DNA of 64,000 bases, from positions 1-64,000 of the forward strand of contig URXV01000007.1 of assembly GCA_900551865.1 (NCBI GenBank), in the 5' to 3' direction. The translations under genes were made by a program, and so were the position numbers. The notes beneath the pieces are model-generated. The model was not told where the DNA came from, did not search any database, and was given only the letters and a program-made list of their open reading frames with translations. This document shows positions 23,678-31,946 of the stretch, piece by piece. This stretch comes from an uncultured Rickettsiales bacterium (GTDB lineage: Bacteria; Pseudomonadota; Alphaproteobacteria; RF32; CAG-239). How positions within the stretch are numbered: the stretch's first letter is position 1; every line of letters begins with the position of its first letter.

Positions 23678-24049
23678 ATGTATAAAAAAACGCTTAAAGT
23701 CTATGACGAAGACTTAAACTACGCCAATACGCCGGGCGTTGTAAACGTCGGCGGGACAATGGGAGCTCTGGCAATTAACCTTGTTGCCATTGCTGATGCC
23801 GAAACTTTTAAGGCAACGACAGTACAGGTGTTGCAGGGAGATGCCCCGGATAATGTTACGGAAGAATGCGTAACATTTGTCAGCAAAGCCGCTTCCAATG
23901 TCAAGGCCGGCGATGTTGTGGCTTCGTTTGCATTGCCGAAAGATGTCAAGACGTTTGTTACGGCGAAACTTCTCGGAACCGGCGAAAGCAATGAAACACC
24001 CGGCGAAACTACAAACGCAAGGGTAACTCCAGAATATCTGCCGAGATAA
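23678..24049 (+). CDS. Bbp16-like capsid cement protein
   Basis: The 123-residue protein is beta-rich and directly follows the capsid gene. Its layout (GVVNVGGTMGALAINLV near the start, SNVKAGDVVASFALP in the centre) is like the Bbp16 capsid-decorating family. The ATG at 23678 has AGGAGA upstream. It is followed by a terminator. Confidence 0.7.
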   Translation: MYKKTLKVYDEDLNYANTPGVVNVGGTMGALAINLVAIADAETFKATTVQVLQGDAPDNVTEECVTFVSKAASNVKAGDVVASFALPKDVKTFVTAKLLGTGESNETPGETTNARVTPEYLPR

Positions 24050-24050
24050 A

Positions 24051-24078
24051 AAAGCTGCCTGACGGCGGCTTTTAATTT
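24051..24078 (+). terminator. Intrinsic terminator after the head genes
   Basis: AAAGCTGCC and GGCGGCTTT pair around TGAC and are followed by TAATTTT. It separates the head genes from the tail genes. Confidence 0.8.
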
Positions 24079-24101
24079 TGTTATAAAACAGGAGAGAGGC
24101 T

Positions 24102-24707
24102 TTGAATACGGAAATTATAAACAGGGCGCTGCTGAAGCTGGGCGAAGAGCCGATAAGTTCAGAGAACGAACGGCCGCATGGAATATCGTTTAACCTTATT
24201 TATGATGACGTCAGGAGAAGCCTCCTTTCTATGTATGTCTGGCGGTTTGCGGTCAAAACGGCGGATTTGGCACCGCTGGACGAGGAAACGGAAACATTCC
24301 GCCGGTATCGGTTTCTGATGCCCGGCGATTTGATTACGGTACTCTCTGTCGGCGAGATGTATAAATTCCCGGATTTGCGGGATTTGAAAATGTCGTCGGG
24401 GGAAAGATATGTTATTTTGGGCGATAAAATAGAGGCGTGCTGCAATCCGCTGCCTTTGACGTATGTGGCAGATATTGACGATGCGACGAAATATCCGCCG
24501 CAGTTCAGGGAAGCGCTGGCAGCCCGACTTGCTTTGGAACTGACGACCAAAATACACAAAAATCTGAATTTGTACCAGCTGCTTGAAAGCCAGTTTACGC
24601 AGGCGATAAATTCGGCGATGCAGCATAATGACATCATACAGGATACGCAGGCGTTTGGCGACAACAGCTGGGTAGCGGTACGGGAGGCTTGGGGCTATGG
24701 GGATTAA
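24102..24707 (+). CDS. Tail tubular protein A-like (gp11-type)
   Basis: The TTG start follows AGGAGAGAGG. The 201-residue protein has the gp11 pattern: INRALLKLGEEPISS, then LLSMYVWRFAVK, PPQFREALAARLALELT near the centre and a C-terminal helix. It forms the adaptor ring between portal and nozzle in T7-like tails. It overlaps the next gene by 11 bases. Confidence 0.85.
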   Translation: MNTEIINRALLKLGEEPISSENERPHGISFNLIYDDVRRSLLSMYVWRFAVKTADLAPLDEETETFRRYRFLMPGDLITVLSVGEMYKFPDLRDLKMSSGERYVILGDKIEACCNPLPLTYVADIDDATKYPPQFREALAARLALELTTKIHKNLNLYQLLESQFTQAINSAMQHNDIIQDTQAFGDNSWVAVREAWGYGD

Positions 24708-25929
24708 ACCGGCATTAACGCAGTTTAACGGCGGGGAAATTTCGCCGCAGCTTGAAGGCAGGCTGGACTGGGATAAATACAATTATTCGGCAAAGCTCTG
24801 CAAGAACTTTATTCCCTTAATTGAGGGGAGCCTCCGGCGGCGCGGCGGCAGCCATTTTGTCGCGCTTAGGAAACAACTGGGAAAAATTAATCTTAACATT
24901 ACAATTTTGGGAACGACGGAAAATAATCCGCCTGTGCTTAAAATCAACGGTCAAGTCTGCGAATTAAAATATGTCGAGATGTTTCCGGGGAACATTCCGC
25001 AGTATTTAAGCCTTGGAATTGTGGTTGACGATGGCAGCCGGGTTGATATGGAAGTCAGTTGTCCGGGGTATGAAAAATATATTGAAACCTTTACGGCTTC
25101 AGCCGATACGGCGACCAGAACGGTAACGCTTAAAGAAATCGGCGAAAAAGACGTTACGCTGACAGTGGTTAAGTTTTCTGATGAAGCGACACTGTTGCTG
25201 AACTCGGTTGAACGCGACACGATTACCGTCAAAGACGGGCAGGCGATAAACTGGACGGCCGTGTATGAAGGAGTGAGCGGCAGCGGAATAATTTATATAT
25301 ATGAAGATACGACATATTATCTTTTATTTAACAACGGACGGCTGACGATGGTTCCTTTTGAGGGGGACGGGCTGAACATTACAGCGGAAACATCGGGAGC
25401 AATACAGCTTCCGGCCGGGAAATACCGCATTACGGGCGTCGGCGGCGGAGGAGGCGCTTATTATACGCTGTCGGTGCTTAATTATCCCGGTGCGAGCGCC
25501 GCGGCGGTAGACGCCGTATTTAACCTTCCGGCCGGAACATATGAATATGCCAACGGCGGCCTCGGCAAAAACGGGCGCAACTGGACTGGGGAATATGAAA
25601 ACGCGGAGAATGGCGGCGATACCTATTTGAAACTTGGCAACGAGTATATTTTTAAGGCGGAAGGCGGAGGGGGTGCCTACTTTGTGAACGGGGACGGATT
25701 TTATGGCGGCAAGGCCGGAGAATTTGAAATTAATGAAACTTATCTTGATAAACTTGAGTTCAGTTCAAACGGGATAAAGGGCGATTACGACTGGAATGCA
25801 GGCGGGTCGGGAAAAGCGGGGGCTTCGGTATATGGCGGCTATGGCCGGGGGTCGGGAAACCGCACGGAATATATCGATTCCTATCAGGACGGAACCAACG
25901 GCGTTTTAATCCTCAAACTGGAGGGATGA
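24697..25929 (+). CDS. Tail nozzle, N-terminal piece fused to a glycine-rich domain
   Basis: The first 55 residues match the start of podovirus nozzle proteins (FNGGEISPQLEGRLDWDKY, then GSLRRRGGSHFVAL). In typical nozzle proteins this leads straight into the large beta-propeller. Here it leads instead into about 350 residues of beta-rich, then glycine-rich sequence (VGGGGGAYYTLS, AEGGGGAYF) before the stop. The body of the nozzle is encoded by the next gene, whose ATG overlaps this stop as ATGA. The glycine-rich part resembles phage adhesin domains. Confidence 0.75.
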   Translation: MGIKPALTQFNGGEISPQLEGRLDWDKYNYSAKLCKNFIPLIEGSLRRRGGSHFVALRKQLGKINLNITILGTTENNPPVLKINGQVCELKYVEMFPGNIPQYLSLGIVVDDGSRVDMEVSCPGYEKYIETFTASADTATRTVTLKEIGEKDVTLTVVKFSDEATLLLNSVERDTITVKDGQAINWTAVYEGVSGSGIIYIYEDTTYYLLFNNGRLTMVPFEGDGLNITAETSGAIQLPAGKYRITGVGGGGGAYYTLSVLNYPGASAAAVDAVFNLPAGTYEYANGGLGKNGRNWTGEYENAENGGDTYLKLGNEYIFKAEGGGGAYFVNGDGFYGGKAGEFEINETYLDKLEFSSNGIKGDYDWNAGGSGKAGASVYGGYGRGSGNRTEYIDSYQDGTNGVLILKLEG

Positions 25930-27998
25930 TGTCAATTCTGAAAACAAGCATTATTAACAAAAGCAACAGTTATGTTATTGAGTTCGGGCATAAGTATATA
26001 CGCTTTTATGCCAACCATGGCATCTTGCTGCAAGATTCGGGCGATGTTTATGAAATATCGGCACCGTATCTTCAGGACGAAGTTGACAGTATCAATACCA
26101 TTCAAAACGGAGATTATGTTTATATTTTCCATCCCAACCATCCGATACGGACTTTATTGAGGATGTCTTTTAACACTTGGATATTGGGCGAGTTTGTTTT
26201 GAAAAACGGGCCGTGGGAAAGCGTTAATACGACGGAAATCGGCCTTAAGGCAAGCGCGGAAACGGGGGAAATAACGCTGACGGCAGACAGCGGCATCTTT
26301 TCGGACACGGACGAGGGGCGGCTGGTGCGGCTGACGGTATATGATTCCAACACGCGGCACTGGACGTCCAAAACCTCGGTGCAGAAAGATGAAATCCGCA
26401 TTTCCGACGGCAAATACTATCAGGCGGTTGAGGCGGGTACGACCGGCGACAATACGCCCAGCCATACCGAAGGAACGAGGAGCGATGGGGCAGTACAATG
26501 GACGTATCTTCATGCCGGGTACGGCATTGCCCGCATTACCGAAGTTACGGATGACAAAACGGCCAAAGCGGAGGTAACGTCGCGAATGCCTGATGAGGTT
26601 GTCAGCAGCCCGACGGTTTACTGGGAGCTGGGGCTGCTGCACAAGGGCAGGTATCCGATGACGGGAGATTTTTTCCGCGGCCGGTTCGCCTTTATGCTGG
26701 ACGATGCGGGAATCCCGAAAGTCTGTTTGTCCTGTTCGGACGATTATAACAATTTTGCTGACAAGGAATACGGCGAAGTTCTGGCGACAAACGCGATTAC
26801 GGTTCCGGTTACGAGCGGCAGATACAACGAAGGGCGATGGCTTTGTTCCGGGAATGTCCTGTTTGTCGGTACGAATACGGGGGAATTTTATATTGACGCC
26901 TCTTCTCCGGCTTCTGCATTGTCGCCGGACAATGTTGTCATTAAACAAATATCTTCTGTCGGTTCGCTTCGTATTAATCCGGTCAAAATCGGGGCGCACG
27001 TTTTGTTTGTTACGGCCAGCGGGAGTTCTTTCCGCGATATAGTCTATTCTTATGAAAATGATGCGTATGACCCGATAGACCTGTCGATTTGGGGAAAGCA
27101 CCTGCTGCAATCCGGGATTGTCGACATGGCGTATCAGGAATATCCCGACAAGATTGTCTGGTTTGCGCTGGAAGACGGCAGACTGGCAGGAATGACGTTT
27201 TCATCCGAGCAAAAAGTATTTGCGATGCATCAGCATTATCTTGGCGGAAAAGTCAGGAGCCTTGCGGTTGTTCCGAACCCCGACAATACGTTTGACGATT
27301 TGTGGCTGGAAGTCAGCCGGACGGTGAACGGCAGGGAAGTCCGCAGCATAGAGTGGCTGGATTACGGCGTTCCGGTTGTTTATCCCGATGCGATACGCAA
27401 CATGACGAACCTTGACGAAAAAGAAAAGGCCGAGGTGCAGTATATGAAGGAGAACGCTTTTTTTGCCGACGGGGCATTGACTTGGGAGAGAAAGGCGGGA
27501 AGCACAGCAACGAAACTGACCGGGCTGGAACATCTGGAGGGAAAAGAAGTTGTCATAATGGCGGACGGGGCAGAGTGCGAACGACAGGTTGTGTCCGGGG
27601 GAAGCATTGCCATCAGTGCGACGGCAAAACGGGTTATGGCGGGATTGCCGGTGGAAAGCGCCTATATTCCGCAGACGCTTTATATTCCGGGGAATAACGG
27701 GCAGGGCGTCGGCGATGTGCAGCGCATAAACCATGTAACGCTGATGTTATGGCGGACGCTGGGCGGCAAAATCGGAAAGAATTTCAGCGGGTTGCAGGAT
27801 ATTTACTTTCGCCTGACAGACGATGCCATGAACGAGAGCGCGCCGCTTTATACGGGCAACAAGGAGATTCCCGTAAGCTTTAACACGTCAACCATTAAGG
27901 AAAAAGGAGCGCAAATTCTGATTTACAACGATTCGGCGTTTCCGATGAATATTCTGGCGATTGCGCCGAAAATGACGACTTCGGGGAACGGGCTATGA
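25926..27998 (+). CDS. Tail nozzle protein, main body
   Basis: The 690-residue protein begins at the point where the nozzle's N-terminal piece would continue (SYVIEFGHKYIRFYANHG, then a segment ending NPNHPIRTLLR-like). It has the rest of the nozzle layout, with repeated beta strands, FFRGRFAFMLDDAG, and QRINHVTLMLWRT near the end. ATG codons at 25926 and 25929 both overlap the previous stop. Together the two genes replace one usual nozzle gene. Confidence 0.82.
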   Translation: MMSILKTSIINKSNSYVIEFGHKYIRFYANHGILLQDSGDVYEISAPYLQDEVDSINTIQNGDYVYIFHPNHPIRTLLRMSFNTWILGEFVLKNGPWESVNTTEIGLKASAETGEITLTADSGIFSDTDEGRLVRLTVYDSNTRHWTSKTSVQKDEIRISDGKYYQAVEAGTTGDNTPSHTEGTRSDGAVQWTYLHAGYGIARITEVTDDKTAKAEVTSRMPDEVVSSPTVYWELGLLHKGRYPMTGDFFRGRFAFMLDDAGIPKVCLSCSDDYNNFADKEYGEVLATNAITVPVTSGRYNEGRWLCSGNVLFVGTNTGEFYIDASSPASALSPDNVVIKQISSVGSLRINPVKIGAHVLFVTASGSSFRDIVYSYENDAYDPIDLSIWGKHLLQSGIVDMAYQEYPDKIVWFALEDGRLAGMTFSSEQKVFAMHQHYLGGKVRSLAVVPNPDNTFDDLWLEVSRTVNGREVRSIEWLDYGVPVVYPDAIRNMTNLDEKEKAEVQYMKENAFFADGALTWERKAGSTATKLTGLEHLEGKEVVIMADGAECERQVVSGGSIAISATAKRVMAGLPVESAYIPQTLYIPGNNGQGVGDVQRINHVTLMLWRTLGGKIGKNFSGLQDIYFRLTDDAMNESAPLYTGNKEIPVSFNTSTIKEKGAQILIYNDSAFPMNILAIAPKMTTSGNGL

Positions 27999-28408
27999 TA
28001 AGGCATTTTCAACAGGGCGATTTGGAAAAAATCAAAGTCCAGTCGGAACAAAAGGCGGAAGACAGAGAACATTGGCATCTGTTTGACGACGAAGATACGA
28101 TTGTCTTTGCGGACGGCGAGAGGGTGCTGGCGATTGTCAGGCCGTTTTTTGAAAACGGGGGCAGGGTCTGGCTGGCTGCGCTTATCGGCGCGGACTGCCG
28201 GGACAAGGCGGTAGCGATGTTTCGCGAGATGAAGGCGGTTATCGACGGCTTTTTTATAAACGGCGAGGCGCAGCGCGTGGAAATGACTACGCAGGCGGGG
28301 TTTACGCAGGCGAACCGGTTGGCGCGGATGCTGGGTTTTGAACAGGAAGGAACGATGAAAAAATACTTTAACGGAATTGATTTTAACCTTTGGGGGAGGA
28401 CGGAATAA
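27995..28408 (+). CDS. GNAT-fold protein, T7 gp13-like (DUF2833)
   Basis: The 137-residue protein has a GNAT-like order: a helix, then LAIVRPFF and RVWLAALIGADCRDKAV, and a terminal LARMLGFEQEGTMKKY. The DUF2833 family, including T7 gp13, has this fold and stands at this place in podovirus genomes. It is needed for assembly of the internal core rather than proven acetylation. Confidence 0.72.
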   Translation: MIRHFQQGDLEKIKVQSEQKAEDREHWHLFDDEDTIVFADGERVLAIVRPFFENGGRVWLAALIGADCRDKAVAMFREMKAVIDGFFINGEAQRVEMTTQAGFTQANRLARMLGFEQEGTMKKYFNGIDFNLWGRTE

Positions 28409-28878
28409 TGTCGGCAGGAGCAATCGGCGGCTTGAGCGCAGTGAGCGGTATTCTTAACGGATTCGGCGCTTTGCAGGAAGGGAATTTTCAGGCTTCGCAG
28501 TATGGCAACAATGCGGCGGTATTGCGGCAGAATGCTTATCGGACGCGTTTGGAAACCGCCATAAACGAAGGACGGTTGCGAACCGGGAACCGGCAGGTAA
28601 TGGCATCTAACGAAGCGGCGGCGGTTGAACAGGGAATGGCCGGAAGCGCAACGACGGCCGGCGTTTTGGGGCAACAGGCGACGGTTTTGGAGCAGAATGC
28701 CCTTGATTTGCGTTATAAGGGTATATCTTCGGCGCAAAATATGGAAGCGCAGGCCTACTACCTTGAACAGATGGCGAAAGCCGCGAAAAAGAAAGGCAAG
28801 GCCAAATTCGGCATGAGCCTTTTGACGGCGCCGCTTTCTTTTGCACAAGGCTTTACATCAGCGGGAGGGAAATGGTAA
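28408..28878 (+). CDS. Internal virion protein, gp14-like
   Basis: The start overlaps the previous stop (TAATG). The 156-residue protein is alanine- and glycine-rich and helical, with AIGGLSAVSGILNGFGAL at the N-terminus. That is typical of the small internal virion protein ejected into the host envelope. It precedes the gp15- and gp16-like genes, as in T7. Confidence 0.7.
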   Translation: MSAGAIGGLSAVSGILNGFGALQEGNFQASQYGNNAAVLRQNAYRTRLETAINEGRLRTGNRQVMASNEAAAVEQGMAGSATTAGVLGQQATVLEQNALDLRYKGISSAQNMEAQAYYLEQMAKAAKKKGKAKFGMSLLTAPLSFAQGFTSAGGKW

Positions 28879-28884
28879 ATCAAA

Positions 28885-28904
28885 GGGCGGGATTGCTCCC
28901 GCCC
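28885..28904. terminator. Hairpin, likely terminator for the minus strand
   Basis: GGGCGGGA and TCCCGCCC pair around TTGC. On the minus strand it is followed by TTTGATTT and would end the transcript of the 23-codon frame at 28984-28913. On the plus strand no T run follows. Confidence 0.6.
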
Positions 28905-28912
28905 CACCATAA

Positions 28913-28984
28913 CTATTGAATTATAATTATGATGATTTTAAGCACCATAATCAAGATGCTTAAAACTTTGATTAAGTCCATCAT
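28913..28984 (-). CDS. 23-residue very hydrophobic peptide (type I toxin-like)
   Basis: The frame starts with Met-Met-Asp and has AAAGGA five bases before the ATG. After an LIKVLSILIMVLK core it ends in six isoleucines and Gln. It is flanked by a GCCC-AAAA-GGGC hairpin upstream and by the stem-loop at 28885-28904 downstream. Single-helix peptides of this kind are typical of type I toxins and membrane micro-proteins. It runs against the late operon. No promoter is evident, so expression is unproven. Confidence 0.4.
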   Translation of the reverse strand: MMDLIKVLSILIMVLKIIIIIIQ

Positions 28985-29048
28985 CTTATCCTTTCAGCCC
29001 TTTTGGGCGGTTGGGAAAGAAACCGACTTAAGCACAAAATAAAAAGTA

Positions 29049-29076
29049 TTGACTTTTGTTTTTTTTGTGCTATATT
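29049..29076 (+). promoter_or_regulatory. Late promoter before the gp15-like gene
   Basis: TTGACT (29049-29054), a 16-bp spacer and TATATT (29071-29076) lie in a stretch of about 340 bp without late genes. Transcription would run into the short leader with two terminators and then the gp15-like gene. Confidence 0.75.
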
Positions 29077-29082
29077 GTAACC

Positions 29083-29157
29083 ATCAGGGAAGAAGTTACA
29101 GTCCAGCTTCTTTCTGAGTTACACAGACCAGTTGTCCCAGCAACTGGTTTTTCTTTT
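29083..29157 (+). ncRNA. Candidate 75-nt small RNA
   Basis: Between the promoter at 29049-29076 and the first terminator lies room for a 75-nt RNA with two hairpins: AAGAAG / CTTCTT, and then ACCAGTTG / CAACTGGT with a run of Ts (29127-29157). It could be a stable small RNA or the leader of an antiterminated operon. Confidence 0.5.
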
Positions 29158-29181
29158 ATATAAGATTCGTTTTTAAAGTCA

Positions 29182-29206
29182 AGCTCCGGGAAACGGGGCT
29201 TTTTTT
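29182..29206 (+). terminator. Second leader terminator before the gp15-like gene
   Basis: AGCTCCG and CGGGGCT pair around GGAAA, followed by seven Ts, only 13 bases before the gp15-like start codon. Confidence 0.7.
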
Positions 29207-29218
29207 GTGGGGTAATCA

Positions 29219-31945
29219 ATGGCAAACAGACAGACAACTCCGGGGATACAGCCGGTCAGGCAGGGAATGGTTGAAGGGGCGAAAGCGCCGCAGGTGCCAC
29301 AGATAAGCTGGCAATCGCCTTTGCGCGACGTTGCGGGGATAACCGAACGTGCGGCGGATTTTACGAAGACGTATCAGAATCTGCGGTTTGAGGAATATCA
29401 GGCGAAATATGACAATCTGGCTAACCAGATGTATCATGAAATGGACGTTGCGACCGACCCGTGCCAGTTGCAGGAAATCAAAAACAAATATGATGAGGCG
29501 TTTGCGAAAACGCTGGACGATACGATATGGGCGTCATCTTACAATAACAGCCGTTATAAACAGGAATGGACACGGAATATGAACACCAATTACGAAAAGG
29601 TGTATCTAAAGAAGATGAATGACTTTGCCGTTATCCAGACGGAACGGACGTTAAACGAAATGGTATCGGCAGCAGCACAGAGCGGTGATGCTAATGCGGC
29701 GGCGAGCTATTTTACGGCAGGAATGAATCTTGTCAGGAATGACCGCTATATGAACGTCAACCAGAAAAACAGCCTACAAGAGGCATATGCTAAAAATCTG
29801 GTAGGAGGTCTTTTTACCAAAGACCCTAATTTTGCCCTGTCGTTTGTGGATACGGCGGGGGGGAGTTTGGCAAAGTACGGCGTTGACATTAACGACATCA
29901 GGAACAAAACGCGAAACTATAATCTTGCGCGGGAAAGGGAAAGAATTGCACTGGAAAAGGCCGAAAGGACGGCCAGAAACAATTTTTTTACCGATGATTT
30001 TGAAGAAACGCTTGCTTTATATTATCAGGAGAAACTTGACAAAGCCTCTGCGGAACGGCGGCTTTTGCAAAATAAGAACTATAAAGGATATAATGATTTT
30101 GTGGAAAAGACGAAACCCGGCAGTGATGCGTCCATTAACAATAAGCTTATTGGCGAACTGACGCAGAAATTAAACAATCTTGTTACCGAAGACGAAATTG
30201 AAGAAACCGCGTATAATTTTACGGCAGCGCACAGTGCCAATATGAACTCGGCCACGTTGACGCGCGCCAATGATATTATCAGCAAGAAAAAGGCAACGGC
30301 TTTATCCGCGCAGGCCGGCGGGAAAAACGGAAAATCCTCCGGTACAAGCGGAATTGACTATGAATTTATACGCGTGAATATGCCGCAGATTTTAGCAAGC
30401 GAAGACCCGTACGGAACAGCTAACGAACTGATGACGCAGGCGGAAGTCAGTTCCTCAACGTCAAGTGCCGTCCGCCAGCGCATTAAAGATTATTTTGACA
30501 GGCGAACCGATATTCGGACAGAAAAGGCGGCAGAGTATAAAAACGAGTTGTTGCAAAATCCCGGTGATTATGAGGATGTCGGAATGAGGGTTGCAAGCGA
30601 CGATACGCTGACGCAGGCAGAAAAGAATCCCATATATGCCCAAGTTGCGGAGCTGCGGAAAGCCGAGCAGGAACAAAAAGCCAAGGCCAGGGCGGCGGCG
30701 CAGAAAAAATCGGAAGCGGCGGAACTGAAACTTGAACAGGATATGGACTTTAACCAGATGATTTCGCGGCTTGACGACAAGGTTTTTTATGACGACGATT
30801 ATCTGGCAAAACTGGAGGCTGCATCGGTTTTGCGCGAAGAGCAGGTCAAAAGCTATAAAACAGAGCGGGACAACAGGATACAATCCGATGCGCAGTTGGG
30901 TTTTGCGTACAGAATGGATACGATGGAGATTATTCCGCTGGAAGATGTTGACAACAGCGTTTTGGATGATGAAAACAAACTTAAGACACGTTCGCTGGTT
31001 GCCTCGCATAACGAATCTGTTTACAAAAATCGTTTTGAAGACGGAAAACAGGCAATAGCGGCGTCGTATAATTCAGGGCAATTAAGTTATGATGCGGCCG
31101 TCAATGCCGTAACGTCGCTTGCCAGACAGACGGGGCAGGATGTTAACGATGCGATTTCAACATTTAATGCCTTGGTTGCCGATACAAGTTTCAGCAATAA
31201 CCTTTCTAAAATAATGGCAACATTTAAAAACGAATACGGGGATATTAACGAAACCGATTTGTCCGAAAAAAATGCGTGGCAGAATGCGAACAACAGTTTT
31301 TCTGCGGCGGTAAAAAAGGATTGGAGCGGCGGCAAAGACCTCTCCAAATATACGGAAGAATATATCCGGGGGCAGGCCAGACAGTATCGTGCGGCGGCAG
31401 ATGCACCGTTTGGGGTCAATATGACAGAGAACGTGAGAAACAGGGCTTTGGGGTCGGGGGTTAATTTTAAGCAGGAAAAGGGGGTGCTGACCTATAGAAA
31501 AGAAGAGAAATCCAAAATTCTAGGGTTGCATGCATTATATACCGCGGCGCTGAACAATCCGAATATTGCGGCAACCGACAAGACGACCATCAGGAAATAT
31601 GACGGCGTTATCAGGAGTGAGGCGCTTGCACAGGTACAGACGCTGGCTAAAAACGAAGACATGGCAATGGGAAAAGCGATAAGGGCGTGGCGGCTTTTTA
31701 CCGCAAAAGACCCGTATGTGGACGATTTGACCTCTTTTGACGTATTGCTGCCGTATTTGCGCGCAAACGGGCTGACCTCGGCGAGCAATGCTTCGCAGGA
31801 TAAAATCAACCTTATTGTCAGTGCGGCATTTTACGACCAGTTTCCGGTTGTGGATGAAGTCAATTATTACGGACGGATAATTACGCAGCAGGAATTGGAA
31901 CGTGCCAGAACCAACTTAAAAGACATCAGAAGACCGGGGAAATAA
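29219..31945 (+). CDS. Internal virion protein, gp15-like
   Basis: The 908-residue protein is long, helical and polar, with repeated coiled-coil patterns (KARAAAQKKSEAAELKLEQD) and no enzymatic motif. Its size and place before the giant gp16-like gene match T7 gp15, part of the ejectosome that forms a channel across the host envelope. GGGG precedes the ATG. Confidence 0.75.
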   Translation: MANRQTTPGIQPVRQGMVEGAKAPQVPQISWQSPLRDVAGITERAADFTKTYQNLRFEEYQAKYDNLANQMYHEMDVATDPCQLQEIKNKYDEAFAKTLDDTIWASSYNNSRYKQEWTRNMNTNYEKVYLKKMNDFAVIQTERTLNEMVSAAAQSGDANAAASYFTAGMNLVRNDRYMNVNQKNSLQEAYAKNLVGGLFTKDPNFALSFVDTAGGSLAKYGVDINDIRNKTRNYNLARERERIALEKAERTARNNFFTDDFEETLALYYQEKLDKASAERRLLQNKNYKGYNDFVEKTKPGSDASINNKLIGELTQKLNNLVTEDEIEETAYNFTAAHSANMNSATLTRANDIISKKKATALSAQAGGKNGKSSGTSGIDYEFIRVNMPQILASEDPYGTANELMTQAEVSSSTSSAVRQRIKDYFDRRTDIRTEKAAEYKNELLQNPGDYEDVGMRVASDDTLTQAEKNPIYAQVAELRKAEQEQKAKARAAAQKKSEAAELKLEQDMDFNQMISRLDDKVFYDDDYLAKLEAASVLREEQVKSYKTERDNRIQSDAQLGFAYRMDTMEIIPLEDVDNSVLDDENKLKTRSLVASHNESVYKNRFEDGKQAIAASYNSGQLSYDAAVNAVTSLARQTGQDVNDAISTFNALVADTSFSNNLSKIMATFKNEYGDINETDLSEKNAWQNANNSFSAAVKKDWSGGKDLSKYTEEYIRGQARQYRAAADAPFGVNMTENVRNRALGSGVNFKQEKGVLTYRKEEKSKILGLHALYTAALNNPNIAATDKTTIRKYDGVIRSEALAQVQTLAKNEDMAMGKAIRAWRLFTAKDPYVDDLTSFDVLLPYLRANGLTSASNASQDKINLIVSAAFYDQFPVVDEVNYYGRIITQQELERARTNLKDIRRPGK

Positions 31946-31946
31946 A

